DNA of 64,000 nt from JAWSVE01 sp033852115 (GCA_033852115.1 JAWSVE010000006.1:315532-379531); one strand, 5' to 3'; positions 1-9,266 are shown, counted from the first letter of the stretch. Translations and numbers: made by a program. The notes: a model not told the origin generated them from the letters alone.

Positions 1-435
1 ATGGGTAAAAGTCATTTTTGGAAAATTCAATCCGGCGAAGTACCACCGCCACCGATTGCGCAAACATTAAATTTCGATATTCAAAAAACGGATGTTGAAA
101 AACGTCAGCTCACGTGCGCGTTTAGTGTGGATGATCGTTTTTTGAACCCAGCGGGTAAAGTCCAAGGCGGCATTTTATCAGCGATGCTTGATGCAGTACT
201 TGGGCAAACCACGGGCATGATGCTTGGGGAAGATCAGTTTCCGCCGACATTGGATTTGAATGTATCGTTTATTAAGGCGGCGAAGGCCGGGAAGTTTGTG
301 GGTGTCGGTTCAATAGTCGAGATTGTTGATAACGTTTGTTATGCGTCGGCTGAATTGTTTAATAGTAAGAACCAGTTGATTGCGCGTGCTACGGCGACGA
401 TGATGATTATTCATTTGCCTTCGCATAAGAAATAG
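1..435 (+). CDS. PaaI-family hotdog thioesterase
   Basis: A 144-residue single hotdog domain, the normal size for PaaI-type acyl-CoA thioesterases, which hydrolyse acyl- or aryl-CoA thioesters in the cytoplasm. The segment around residues 50-75 (NPAGKVQGGILSAMLDAVLG) carries the typical 'G-x-V-x-GG-x-x-x-x-x-x-D' pattern of the family's active-site helix. The ATG is the first base of the window, so the RBS and any upstream in-frame start cannot be checked. The protein nevertheless looks complete at its N-terminus. No neighbour indicates the substrate. Confidence 0.8.
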   Translation: MGKSHFWKIQSGEVPPPPIAQTLNFDIQKTDVEKRQLTCAFSVDDRFLNPAGKVQGGILSAMLDAVLGQTTGMMLGEDQFPPTLDLNVSFIKAAKAGKFVGVGSIVEIVDNVCYASAELFNSKNQLIARATATMMIIHLPSHKK

Positions 436-444
436 TAAGTTTGG

Positions 445-740
445 GAGTGTTCTGCACGGTTTACCTGCAAGGCGGGCTAGCCAGGACACGCGTAAATACA
501 TCCTTGTAGCTCTCTTCGGCATTATTGCCATGGACGGCATGTATGCAGACAATGCAGGAGCAATTGTCTGCCCTGCCTCAGAAGGTCCTGGCTAGCCCGC
601 CTTACAGGTAAACCTCGTTGGGTGGTTTCGCCTTGATTTGGGGAGGAGAAGAGATACGTTGCAGCATATCGTTCGAATGCTGAACGCCTGCATTAACTAG
701 CCGATTTTGAGCAAGTTAAAACAGACTGCTGCTTGTTTAG
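445..740. repeat. Dispersed palindromic repeat, copy 1 (MITE-like)
   Basis: The core at 458-614 (157 bp) is bounded by a ~30-bp near-perfect inverted repeat. The left arm begins GGTTTACCTGCAAGGCGGGC and the right arm ends in its complement ...CAGGTAAACC. Inside is a second small palindrome, GCAGACAAT...ATTGTCTGC. A copy of identical core length lies at 23071-23227, and similarity between the copies continues about 125 bp beyond the right arm, including the shared stretches GTTGCAGCATAT and AATGCTGAACGCC. No transposase is encoded. I call it a non-autonomous palindromic element. A structured intergenic repeat of another kind is possible. Confidence 0.75.
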
Positions 741-982
741 AAATAAATTCCTTTACTCCCCGCCATATTCAGCTCCTCGATACTGCTCTTAGACAGTGCA
801 ATTCCGCAAATAAAACCCAAACTTCGCAGCCCAGGCTGTTTTTTACATTGGCGCGCCTTTTAACATAAGCCCAAGTAGTTGTTTTTAATTGATTTAACGG
901 TTTAAATGACAAATCCAAAAAATAATTTCGTAGCCTGGAGATAAACAACCAAGGCTGCAGAATAATATTGTTATGCATTCAC
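741..982. other. Intergenic stretch without a recognisable gene
   Basis: Between the dispersed repeat and the next gene I see only short reading frames without a convincing start or ribosome binding site, and no clear hairpin terminator. It completes the 547-base gap that follows the thioesterase gene. Confidence 0.5.
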
Positions 983-1357
983 ATGAAATTACTAAAGCAG
1001 TATCAATCCCAACTTGACGCGGAAACTGCTTCCGAAAAATTGAGAAAGAGAGGTATATTGACCTTCATCTCTTCGAAAAAGTCGAGTGCTTTATCTCGCT
1101 ATGCGACTGGCGCTCTAGAGGTTGGTTTGTGGGCAGTAATAGAAAATCAATATGAAGATGCGGCTAAAGTTTTAAATGGCAGCCCCTGTAAAGTACGCAA
1201 CCCACTCAAAGAAGAAGAAATGGCCGAGCTAGAAATGCAGGCATCCAGTTTCGGAGCTGGAATCAGCAACACAAAAATGGCTAATATTCTTGTAATATTT
1301 GTTGTGGCAGTCGTGCTCACGTTCATAGTATTTAAAGTGGTAAGCAATAATGCATAA
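983..1357 (+). CDS. DUF2007-like protein with C-terminal membrane anchor
   Basis: A 124-residue protein. The first two thirds (LRKRGILTFIS... then EVGLWAVIENQYEDAAKVLNG) follow the layout of the small DUF2007 'putative signal transducing' domain, and residues ~97-119 form one hydrophobic membrane segment. I chose the ATG at 983. A TTG at 968 would add five residues but has no supporting RBS. The stop codon overlaps the start of an attC-like hairpin (1350-1449), so this could be a captured cassette gene. Function unknown. Confidence 0.6.
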   Translation: MKLLKQYQSQLDAETASEKLRKRGILTFISSKKSSALSRYATGALEVGLWAVIENQYEDAAKVLNGSPCKVRNPLKEEEMAELEMQASSFGAGISNTKMANILVIFVVAVVLTFIVFKVVSNNA

Positions 1358-1449
1358 CAAAGTCGCTAAGCATGCTTCGGCCGTAAAAAAACGACCTGCG
1401 CGGGACACGCTTTGTTTCGCGGTGCGTGCCCCTTGCCACGGCGCTAGGT
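1350..1449 (+). repeat. Degenerate attC-like site 1
   Basis: Starts GCATAACAAAGTCGC right at the stop of the preceding gene and ends GGCGCTAGGT, one transition away from a canonical GGCGTTAGGT core. Between them are two hairpins: GGCCGT...ACGACC (imperfect) and GGGACACGC...GCGTGCCCC. This is the size and layout of an integron attC recombination site in the plus orientation, but the core mutation makes it a tentative, possibly dead, site. Confidence 0.4.
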
Positions 1450-1456
1450 TGTTTAC

Positions 1457-2086
1457 GTGAAAATCGAAGAATTTGAGCATGCAACAAACGAGGCTTTTTC
1501 ATACCTTGCTTCAAAATATGACTATAATTTTGAGGCTGCAAGACGAGGTGGGCATTTTGGCTCTGCGTTCGTAAGGAGATTTAAAAAAGATCAATTAGTG
1601 ATTACGTTATTGATGGGTGACGCAGATTCTCATAATTTCTGTAATGTCTTTTTTTCAGATGGCTTAGACGTAGGCGTACACAAAATATCCTATATGGAGC
1701 GCTCTTTAAGTATTTTGCTAAAGACTCGATTACCCGATTTTAAGCATCCGAGCTCTCAAGAACTTAAGACTCCTGAATCAAGAATTGAAGCGCTATACCT
1801 TTATGGCTCATTAATTGAAAAATACGCCTTAGATGTAGTCGCGGGTGATTTTTCTTGTTTTCCAACTTTAATTTTTGCTTTGCATCATACTGATAGCAAG
1901 TCAAAGATTTATCGTTTTATTGGTGTTTATTCAACTCTCGATCTTGTCAATCAAGCTATATCAGAGAGAATTAGGAAGCATGGGTATGACCAACGAAGCA
2001 ACGGTTTTGAAATTACCCGTATTGAAGTTGATGGTCTTGGAAATTGGTATGCTGGTATCCCTATTGACGATGAAATCACAACCTAA
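1457..2086 (+). CDS. Hypothetical protein with C-terminal DUF7336-like segment
   Basis: A 209-residue soluble protein beginning at GTG. I do not recognise the N-terminal ~130 residues. The last ~75 residues (YRFIGVYSTLDLVNQAI..., then GFEITRIEVDG) resemble a small alpha/beta domain annotated DUF7336 in bacterial hypothetical proteins. The gene begins 8 bases after one attC-like hairpin and ends in another, which suggests a cassette-borne gene. Function unknown. Confidence 0.6.
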   Translation: MKIEEFEHATNEAFSYLASKYDYNFEAARRGGHFGSAFVRRFKKDQLVITLLMGDADSHNFCNVFFSDGLDVGVHKISYMERSLSILLKTRLPDFKHPSSQELKTPESRIEALYLYGSLIEKYALDVVAGDFSCFPTLIFALHHTDSKSKIYRFIGVYSTLDLVNQAISERIRKHGYDQRSNGFEITRIEVDGLGNWYAGIPIDDEITT

Positions 2087-2157
2087 CAAACCAAGCCAGC
2101 AAAGCCCTTCGCACTCGACAGCTAAAGCTTTACTTTTTCTGTGAGCTAGCGCCGTTT
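2078..2157 (+). repeat. Degenerate attC-like site 2
   Basis: The stop codon of the preceding gene lies in CCTAACAAACC, an R''-like motif. About 75 bases later comes GCGCCGTTTTAG, a weak R'-like core. Internal complementarity is partial (AGCTAAAGCTT is self-complementary). On its own this would not be convincing; its position at the 3' end of a small orphan gene like its neighbour is the main support. Confidence 0.3.
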
Positions 2158-2266
2158 TAGTGGATATTGTGAACTATGTATTCTGATTAACGAGATCTTT
2201 GAAAAGTATATAGGTTGTTATGACAGTCCCAAGAAACTTCGTCAGTGTTATGCGCAAGAGTAAGTT

Positions 2267-2578
2267 ATGATCATTTGGTTAATGCTTGCATCTGAGCTGC
2301 TAGCGGTTTGGTTGATATACAGGCTTCTAGCTAGCGCTGTAAGTACTACTGAAAAAACGATAGCTATTCTTGTAACTCAGATTCCTATCGTGGGGCCAAT
2401 ATTCGTATTGTTCGTTTTCTATACGCCGTCTCCTCTAGACCCATCACAACGCAATGAGGGGCCACGAGGCGAATATACACATAGATGGTTATCTATGCGC
2501 TCACTTGCAAAAGAACGGATAGCGGAAGCTAATAATGCAATAGAAGGTAATGACCAAAATAAAAACAAAAACGCTTAA
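2267..2578 (+). CDS. Small two-helix membrane protein
   Basis: A 103-residue protein with two predicted membrane helices (residues ~2-24 and ~32-52) followed by a hydrophilic, charged tail ending in Asn/Lys repeats. No family is recognised. It lies in the run of small plus-strand genes at the left end, and its stop sits in GCTTAACGAG, again reminiscent of an attC R'' end, although I could not find a matching R' half. Function unknown. Confidence 0.5.
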   Translation: MIIWLMLASELLAVWLIYRLLASAVSTTEKTIAILVTQIPIVGPIFVLFVFYTPSPLDPSQRNEGPRGEYTHRWLSMRSLAKERIAEANNAIEGNDQNKNKNA

Positions 2579-2734
2579 CGAGTCGTCGCGTCATGTGGTG
2601 ATAACTAAAAATAGTTGAGCATTCCAATTGAATAAATTAGCAGGGCAATAGCTTTTGCAAGGTCCACATTACAATCGGGATATGATTAACGTTCTCTTTG
2701 CCTGCAAATTCGTGGCAAAAAAGAATCAAATTAT

Positions 2735-2947
2735 ATGTGGTGGATAATAAACATCGGTGGGCTTAATGCATCCTGGCATTACTCATATCTTGAATCCAAT
2801 TCAATACTTAACAACACGCTATGCCCGATACTCGTAGGTATATTCTTGGTTAACATTTTACTTAAAGTTGTATTCGCATTTGGCCCTCCTAGAAGACGTG
2901 GAGGTTTCGGTAGCGGTGATGGCAGCGGAGATATCGGAGATTGCTAG
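2735..2947 (+). CDS. Small membrane protein with Gly/Arg-rich tail
   Basis: A 70-residue frame with one clear membrane helix at residues ~29-49 and a tail rich in Gly, Arg and Asp (PPRRRGGFGSGDGSGDIGDC). The composition and the membrane segment followed by a glycine-rich tail are plausible for a real small protein, but no homology is recognised and no strong Shine-Dalgarno precedes the ATG. Confidence 0.4.
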   Translation: MWWIINIGGLNASWHYSYLESNSILNNTLCPILVGIFLVNILLKVVFAFGPPRRRGGFGSGDGSGDIGDC

Positions 2948-3149
2948 TTCTCAGACCAAGCCCATAGGCTACCCTCGCTATACAACCCTTACCGGCATCG
3001 CCAAAGCCAGTGCGCCCTTCGTAGGGCCCTCAATATCCTGGCCCTTTGTTGTTCTACCCATAGCCTATCTGTCTTATTCGCTGTTCCTGTAACAACTTGA
3101 TCAAAAAAGTAAATTTTTTCGCAAATTAACCGCAACTTTCTGACATATC

Positions 3150-3341
3150 CCCCCGTAGCTCCCGTTGTAACCATTCAAGACCTTAGTAAACAGCGGACAA
3201 AGTTATGAGAACGACAACAATTAGGCTTTTAACACTCACGCTTCTCGGGGGCATTTTGACTGCCTGTGGCGGCGGGGGAGGCAGCTCTAGCGCTCCGGCG
3301 AGTCAGGCCGGGGCTAACCAGCCACCGGAGGTGCGTGTCAC
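3150..3341 (+). repeat. 192-nt identical 5' segment, copy 1
   Basis: This segment is identical base for base to 6035-6226. It covers 55 bases of upstream sequence plus the first ~45 codons (signal peptide, lipobox, Gly-rich linker) of the two tandem lipoprotein genes. Identity stops abruptly at both ends while the downstream coding regions have diverged strongly. Confidence 0.85.
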
Positions 3342-5631
3342 ATTTCCGAACGCGTATTCGTTAACAAACAAAGCAACGATCATTGTGCGCGGCACCGCCA
3401 ATGACCCTGATGGCGATAGCATCGAGTTTGTGCGTGTTAATGGTGTTGATGCCGTCAGTGACGATGGTTTCGCTAACTGGGAGGCGACGGTACCACTGGG
3501 GTTTGGCGAAAACATCTTAACGGTGACCGCAGCTGATTCGGAGCAAAACCCATTAGTGGTTCAGCCCAGTATTCGTGTACTGCAGCAATCCGTATTTTTC
3601 CCTTTCCCGGCAGGAGCCGTGGTCGACGAAGCCAATAACGAGCTGTTTATCGCTGATCGACGTATTCCAGCTGTCGTGGCGATTGATTTGGAAACCAACG
3701 AGCGCCGTATCGTGAGTCGTAATGAAGAGGGCGACGCCTTCCCATTCCAAGACCCTAGCGACATTGCCCTGGTACCAGCGGGAGCCTGCGCTTCCTTTTT
3801 GCCCACCGCAGTGCGTTGCTTAGTGGTGTTAGATCACCGTGAACGCGCGGTGTTTGTGGTGGATGCCGATAGCGGCGAGCGAGTAATTCTGTCCGGCGGC
3901 GAAGGTGGTAATGAGGTGGGCGCTGGCCCAGCATTTTCCAGTCAAGCATTCCATATGGCGGGAGCAGGGCCTGAGTTTTGCCCAGCATCGCTGGCCGATC
4001 GATTCGCCAATTGCGCGTTGGTGATGGAGAATTTTGGACTCGTCAAAGTGGTGGACCTAGCCACGGGTGAACGGGTGCCGGTGTTGCAGAACGCCGTCGT
4101 TGATAGCCCTAATTTCGTCCGGATTCATACACTCGTTGTCGACGACAACAGCACCTGTGCAACGGTCTTGCCTGACAGCAACCAATGCCTGATTGCAGTG
4201 GACCCTCGCCTGAATGCGGTGCTTGCCGTTGATTTGGATACTGGTGAACGCGCCGTTTTATCGGGCAGTGCACGAGGCAACGGCCCCGAACTCAACAGCC
4301 CTAAAGCGCTGGTACTGCTCGACGCTAGCCACTGCACATCCGTTCTCCCTAGCGCGACACGCTGCGCGTTTGTCACCAATGAGTCTGAGCGCAACGTGTT
4401 TGCCATAGACCTGACCAGTGGCGACCGGGCCTTGCTGTCATCCGCTGATCGCGGTGTTGGTCCTAACTTCAGTTTTATTGATGAATTGATTTTTGACCCG
4501 GTCAATCAGCGTGTCCTGGCGATCGACGAGGACCGCGACTCACCGATTGTTATCGACTCGGTCACTGGTGATCGCAGCTTTGCACTGGATCATCAAATTG
4601 GTAGCGGCCCTGAATTAAAAGACACCTCCGGTTTATCGCCGCTCAACAATGCCCAATGCGAGACCATTCTGGGTAGTACAGGGATTCCCTGTGCATTCAT
4701 TATCGATGAATCAACCCCGCAGCTTTTGGCGATCAATTTAGCCACTGGTGATCGCATCGTAATTTCTGATGACCAACGCGGCGAAGGACCTTCTTTTAGA
4801 AGAGTGCTCACCGCGATCGTGGACGAAGGCAACAGTTGCGCATCACTGCTGCTCGGCGTCAGCCACTGTGCTTTGATGATGGATACAGACGATAGATTAT
4901 TTGTCGTGGATCTAGAAAATGGTGATCGTGCAGTTCTGTCAGAGACGCTTGAGGACACGCAACTGAGAGTCGGTCGCTCAGCCGCCATAGCAGAAGATTG
5001 CAGCGCAATAGTCGCAGGTGCGACTCGTTGTGTGCTCATTGTTAGCCGAAACAATGGTGGTTTGTTTGCAATAGATCTAACCACAGGCAGCCGTTCGGTG
5101 ATTTCCGACTCTACGCGTGGTGACGGCACAAACTTTGATTTTCTCGCCGGCATTTTGGTGGATGAGAACAATCACTGTGCCGATGTATTACCTGAGGCAA
5201 ATGTTTGTGCACTGGGAATCGACACGTTTTCGGACCCAGACGCGTCTGTCATCGCTGTTGACCTTGAAACCGGCGATCGCGCGGCGTTCTCTGCAGACAG
5301 TCGCGGCGAAGGGCCTTCGCTCAACTTACCGCTGGGAATCTCAGCAGCCGACGAAGCCTTCTGCCAAACTCACTTGTCCAGTGATGCATGCATACTCGTC
5401 CTCGATGAAATCATTGGCGCACTCTTCGCCATTGACTTAGCGACGGGCGATCGCACGATCATATTTCAAGATGCTGATCTATTCCCGCGAGCAGCAGTAA
5501 TTGATGATTCTTCATCAGATCTGCTGTTTATGTTGGACGTTCAACTACACGGGATCATTACAGTTGACCTAAAAACCGGTGAAAGAGCGGCAACTGCCTG
5601 GTCTGGACTCGTGAATTTCGAATCGTTCTAA
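3205..5631 (+). CDS. Secreted beta-propeller lipoprotein A (tandem paralogue)
   Basis: An 808-residue lipoprotein. The signal peptide ends in the lipobox LTAC and is followed by a Gly/Ser linker. An Ig-like domain of the glucodextranase-B type at about residues 40-125 includes DPDGDSIEFVRVNG. The rest consists of about ten repeats of ~55 residues built on 'I.AIDL.TGDR.vlS....G.GP.f', consistent with one or two beta-propellers, and it contains regularly spaced Cys pairs between blades. It is probably anchored to the outer membrane and exposed to the periplasm or surface. The next gene is a close-architecture paralogue. The ligand is unknown. Confidence 0.8.
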   Translation: MRTTTIRLLTLTLLGGILTACGGGGGSSSAPASQAGANQPPEVRVTFPNAYSLTNKATIIVRGTANDPDGDSIEFVRVNGVDAVSDDGFANWEATVPLGFGENILTVTAADSEQNPLVVQPSIRVLQQSVFFPFPAGAVVDEANNELFIADRRIPAVVAIDLETNERRIVSRNEEGDAFPFQDPSDIALVPAGACASFLPTAVRCLVVLDHRERAVFVVDADSGERVILSGGEGGNEVGAGPAFSSQAFHMAGAGPEFCPASLADRFANCALVMENFGLVKVVDLATGERVPVLQNAVVDSPNFVRIHTLVVDDNSTCATVLPDSNQCLIAVDPRLNAVLAVDLDTGERAVLSGSARGNGPELNSPKALVLLDASHCTSVLPSATRCAFVTNESERNVFAIDLTSGDRALLSSADRGVGPNFSFIDELIFDPVNQRVLAIDEDRDSPIVIDSVTGDRSFALDHQIGSGPELKDTSGLSPLNNAQCETILGSTGIPCAFIIDESTPQLLAINLATGDRIVISDDQRGEGPSFRRVLTAIVDEGNSCASLLLGVSHCALMMDTDDRLFVVDLENGDRAVLSETLEDTQLRVGRSAAIAEDCSAIVAGATRCVLIVSRNNGGLFAIDLTTGSRSVISDSTRGDGTNFDFLAGILVDENNHCADVLPEANVCALGIDTFSDPDASVIAVDLETGDRAAFSADSRGEGPSLNLPLGISAADEAFCQTHLSSDACILVLDEIIGALFAIDLATGDRTIIFQDADLFPRAAVIDDSSSDLLFMLDVQLHGIITVDLKTGERAATAWSGLVNFESF

Positions 5632-6034
5632 AACGAAGCTGAATTTAGGGAAGTACCCACGGATGGGCATTCGTGAAAATTGAGCTGCCACACAATGCGT
5701 GACTGCTAAATTTATTTGTTCAAGCTCACTTTTTCGCTACCGCTTTGGTGCCTCTACGCAAAGCGTTTTGACAATTCGATTGAGCGAGGAAAAGTCGAAG
5801 ATATTGTGAGGATGAAACTAAGCGTTGACGGAAAAGAATTTGAAGTTGGTCATTCTGATGACGGCCGCAATGGCGACATAGAATCATTGTATATAGAAAC
5901 GTTACATATTTAACCGCGCAAGCGTAACCATCGCATTCAGTGCATCCTAAATATCCTAATAAATTACCTGCCGTGTACCGGCGATAGCCTCATCAAATAA
6001 ATTTTTCACCCAAACTGCAACTTTTCGAAATGTG
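5632..6034. other. Intergenic region between the two propeller lipoprotein genes
   Basis: About 400 bases. It contains a short frame at 5716-5913 (65 residues from TTG) that I do not trust as a gene. Just before the identical segment begins, sequence weakly similar to that upstream of copy A is visible (AAATTTTT then GCAACTTT). No terminator hairpin or strong promoter was seen. Confidence 0.45.
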
Positions 6035-6226
6035 CCCCCGTAGCTCCCGTTGTAACCATTCAAGACCTTAGTAAACAGCGGACAAAGTTATGAGAACGAC
6101 AACAATTAGGCTTTTAACACTCACGCTTCTCGGGGGCATTTTGACTGCCTGTGGCGGCGGGGGAGGCAGCTCTAGCGCTCCGGCGAGTCAGGCCGGGGCT
6201 AACCAGCCACCGGAGGTGCGTGTCAC
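6035..6226 (+). repeat. 192-nt identical 5' segment, copy 2
   Basis: Second copy of the segment at 3150-3341, offset by exactly 2885 bases. It includes the upstream sequence, start codon, signal peptide and lipobox of lipoprotein B. Confidence 0.85.
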
Positions 6227-8510
6227 GTTTCCGAACGCGCATTCGTTAACAAACCAATCAGCCATCACGATTCGGGGCACAGCCAGTGACCCGGATGGTG
6301 ACGGTATCGCTTTTGTCAGTGTGAATGGCATTGTCGCGGTCACTAATGATGGCTTTGCCAACTGGGCAGCCACTGTGCCACTGGCGTTTGGCGAAAACAC
6401 GCTCACGGTGTCAGCCGTTGACTCTGAGCAAAACGCTCTAGTGAATGAACCTACCATTCGCGTGCTGCAACAATCGACATTTTTAGCACGGCCAGATGCT
6501 GGCGTAGTCGACGTGGAAAATAACGAATTGTTTATCGCCGATTCCGACATCCCTGGTATCGTGGCGATCGATTTAGAAACCAATGAGCGACGCCTTGTTA
6601 GCATCAACGAGGAAGGCGATGATGTTAGCTTCTCTCGGCCCAACGACATTGGTTTGGCCCCAGCTGGTGCTTGTGCATCACTGCTGCCCTCGACCGCACG
6701 CTGCCTGGTGGTGCTGGATAACAACATCAGTACGCTATTTGTCGTTGATGCGGATACCGGCGAGCGAGCGGTTCTTTCAGGTGGGGAGGATGGTGATGAG
6801 ATTGGTGCTGGCCCAGGATTTAGCCTTCAGGCTTTCCACCTAGCCGTAGGCGGGCCTGAGTTTTGCCCTTCGTCTTTGGCCAACCGTTTCGCTAACTGCG
6901 CACTTGTGATGGAGAATTTTGGGTCCGTTAAGGTGGTGGATTTGGCGACAGGTGAACGCGTGGCGGTGTTACAGAACGGCGCCGTTGGCGGGCCCAATTT
7001 TAGCTTGATCACCACCATCATTGCCGACGATAACAGCACCTGCAACAGCGTGCTGCCTGGCACCAACAAATGCCTGATTACTATCGACCGTCGTTTGAAT
7101 GCAGTGATTGCCGCTGACCTGGATAGTGGTGAGCGCGCCGTCTTATCAGGCGATTCACGGGGTAGCGGCCCTAGCTTGGGTGGTCCGCGGGCAATGGTGT
7201 TGGTGGACGAAAGCCATTGCGCAAGCGTGCTTCCCAACGCGACTCGGTGTGCTCTTACAGGCAACCAGTCGCAAGGGAGTGTGGTGGCCGTCGATCTTAT
7301 CAGTGGCGACCGAGCGATCTTCTCGTCTCCCGAGCGTGGCGCTGGCCCTGAACTGAGTACTCCGAATGAACTGGTTTTTGATCCGGTTAATCAACGTGCA
7401 CTAGCCATTGATGAAGTTTTCGATTCGCCCATTGCCATTGATGCCGTCACAGGCGATCGCAGCCTGATGCTAGACCATCGAGTGGGTAATGGCCCTGAAT
7501 TGCGAATAGCCCGTGGCCTAGTACCGCTATCCACCGCTCAGTGCGACGATATACTAGGCAACAGTCCCTGCGGCATCATTATTGATACAGACAAGAAGCG
7601 ACTTTTCTCGGTGGACTTTTCTAGCGGTGATCGCACCTTACTTGTCGACCTGCAAGATAGCGCAGGCCAAGCCTTGGATTTTATTGCCGGAGTGATAGTC
7701 GACGAAGGCAACAGCTGTGCATCTCTGCTCGTTGGCGTGCGCCACTGCGCGTTAGTTGTTGATCCCAACGATAACGTGTTTGCTGTGAACTTAGAAAATG
7801 GTGAACGCGCGATACTCTCGCCGGGACCTGAAGATGTTGGGTTCACGGTCGATGCTCCGGGGTTTGTCGTGGACAATTGCACTCCACTCGTGACTGACGT
7901 CGCACGTTGCCTGGTAAAAGTCGGTTCCGGTGACCTTTCGGTGGTCGCGATCGACCTAGCCACTGGGAGCCGATCACTCATCTCAAGCGATACACGCGGT
8001 ATCGGGCCACTATTCACTACTCCCAGGAGCATCGTACCGGATAGCAATAATCACTGCGCTAACGTACTACCTGGAGCTAGCCAATGCGCATTTATTCTTA
8101 CTTCTTCTTTCGAGTTCTTCAGTGAGCCGCGTGTAATCGCGGTGGATCTGCAAACGGGCGATCGCGCCATTGTCTCGGACAGTATGCGCGGGGAAGGGCC
8201 GCCTATCATATTGCCCTTAAGTATTTCTACCGCCAGTGAACGGCTGTGCCAAACCCACACACCCTTTGCAGCCTGCCTACTGTTAACGGATGCGTTTACG
8301 GGTTCACTGATCGCCGTAGACTTGGCAACTGGTGATCGCGAGATTCTTTTTCAGGAGGTGCTGCTAAGACCGCGCACAGTGGTTGTTGATAGCTCATCAA
8401 GTGATTTCGTATTCATGTTGGACGCTCGATTACACGGCATTGTGACGGTAGACCTGAACACCAGCGAGGGTACATTATCGGCCTGGTCGGGAATTGTCGA
8501 TTTCCGCTAA
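6090..8510 (+). CDS. Secreted beta-propeller lipoprotein B (tandem paralogue)
   Basis: An 806-residue paralogue of the preceding lipoprotein with the same order of parts: an identical signal peptide and LTAC lipobox, an Ig-like domain with DPDGDGIAFVSVNG, then about ten 'IDL.tGdR' propeller repeats. After the first ~45 residues the two proteins diverge substantially, more than expected if the 5' ends and the rest had the same age. The pair is followed by an ECF sigma/anti-sigma module, which may control surface functions. The ligand is unknown. Confidence 0.8.
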   Translation: MRTTTIRLLTLTLLGGILTACGGGGGSSSAPASQAGANQPPEVRVTFPNAHSLTNQSAITIRGTASDPDGDGIAFVSVNGIVAVTNDGFANWAATVPLAFGENTLTVSAVDSEQNALVNEPTIRVLQQSTFLARPDAGVVDVENNELFIADSDIPGIVAIDLETNERRLVSINEEGDDVSFSRPNDIGLAPAGACASLLPSTARCLVVLDNNISTLFVVDADTGERAVLSGGEDGDEIGAGPGFSLQAFHLAVGGPEFCPSSLANRFANCALVMENFGSVKVVDLATGERVAVLQNGAVGGPNFSLITTIIADDNSTCNSVLPGTNKCLITIDRRLNAVIAADLDSGERAVLSGDSRGSGPSLGGPRAMVLVDESHCASVLPNATRCALTGNQSQGSVVAVDLISGDRAIFSSPERGAGPELSTPNELVFDPVNQRALAIDEVFDSPIAIDAVTGDRSLMLDHRVGNGPELRIARGLVPLSTAQCDDILGNSPCGIIIDTDKKRLFSVDFSSGDRTLLVDLQDSAGQALDFIAGVIVDEGNSCASLLVGVRHCALVVDPNDNVFAVNLENGERAILSPGPEDVGFTVDAPGFVVDNCTPLVTDVARCLVKVGSGDLSVVAIDLATGSRSLISSDTRGIGPLFTTPRSIVPDSNNHCANVLPGASQCAFILTSSFEFFSEPRVIAVDLQTGDRAIVSDSMRGEGPPIILPLSISTASERLCQTHTPFAACLLLTDAFTGSLIAVDLATGDREILFQEVLLRPRTVVVDSSSSDFVFMLDARLHGIVTVDLNTSEGTLSAWSGIVDFR

Positions 8511-8531
8511 GGATGCTCGACATAGAGAAAG

Positions 8532-8558
8532 GGAGAGCTATTCACCAATGGCTCTCCA
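8532..8558 (+). terminator. Hairpin after the propeller lipoprotein genes
   Basis: GGAGAGC...GCTCTCC with an 11-base loop lies 20-50 bases after the stop of lipoprotein B. No strong T-tract follows, so termination strength is uncertain. Confidence 0.45.
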
Positions 8559-8651
8559 ACGCTGAATAAACGCCGTGTTTGTTTATTGACTATCACCACT
8601 TGTAGAATGGCCCGCAAAATTTTCGCTCACTAGCGCCTTATCGAATGAGCT

Positions 8652-9266
8652 GTGAGCGAAACGGTTTATCAGTTTGAGGCAGGCCATTTGGATAACGACG
8701 AGTTAATCGGATTATTAGCGCGGTGTGCGTTGCGCGACCAACAAGCCCTAGAACGGCTTTATCACCGCACAGCGAACTACCTCAATGCAGTGGCGTTCCG
8801 ACTGCTCGGGTCTCGCGATCTCAGCAACGAAGTACTGCAAGAGGCGTTCATCCAAATTTGGGACAATGCGAGCCAATACGCGCCAAGCCAATCGAGCCCA
8901 TTGACCTGGATGGTGAGCATCGTCCGTTACCGTGCGATTGATAAATTGCGGCACGAAAGCCGCCACGGCAATCGCCCACCACCGGAAGAAGAAGCCGATA
9001 TTTTATCGGCGACACCCGGCGCAGAGTCGCAAGAAGACGTACACAACCGCTTCCAATTAAACGCGCAAATCAAGCAATGCCTGGAAGGGATGAACGACAA
9101 ATTTAAACGCAGCGTCGAGTTGGCCTATCTATACGGTTATTCTCGCGAAGAGCTAGCCGAGGCACTGGATGCTAACGTCAATACCATTAAATCGTGGTTG
9201 CGGCGCGGCAGCGCTAAACTTAAAGACTGTTTAACCGCTCAGTCGGGAGTGCTCACTCATGAATGA
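8652..9266 (+). CDS. ECF sigma factor (sigma-70 family)
   Basis: A 204-residue extracytoplasmic-function sigma factor. Region 2 spans about residues 30-105 (LERLYHRTANYLNAVAFRLL ... WMVSIVRYRAIDKLRHESR) and binds core RNA polymerase and the -10 element. Region 4 is at about 150-195 (helix-turn-helix with EALDANVNTIKSWLRRG). It starts at GTG. Its stop overlaps the next start by 8 bases, so it is translationally coupled to a membrane anti-sigma factor, a standard pairing. The target regulon cannot be read from the sequence. The neighbouring secreted and barrel proteins are the obvious candidates. Confidence 0.9.
   Translation: MSETVYQFEAGHLDNDELIGLLARCALRDQQALERLYHRTANYLNAVAFRLLGSRDLSNEVLQEAFIQIWDNASQYAPSQSSPLTWMVSIVRYRAIDKLRHESRHGNRPPPEEEADILSATPGAESQEDVHNRFQLNAQIKQCLEGMNDKFKRSVELAYLYGYSREELAEALDANVNTIKSWLRRGSAKLKDCLTAQSGVLTHE

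Noticed and set aside
2868..3092. 74-residue frame at the end of the small membrane gene
   Set aside because: Overlaps the gene at 2735-2947 in another frame and lacks a start signal.
5716..5913. 65-residue frame between the propeller lipoprotein genes
   Set aside because: TTG start, no RBS, no recognisable features. It may be a fragment at most.
8585..8608. TTGACT...TAGAAT considered as a promoter for the sigma gene
   Set aside because: Spacing of 12 bases is too short for a sigma-70 promoter.
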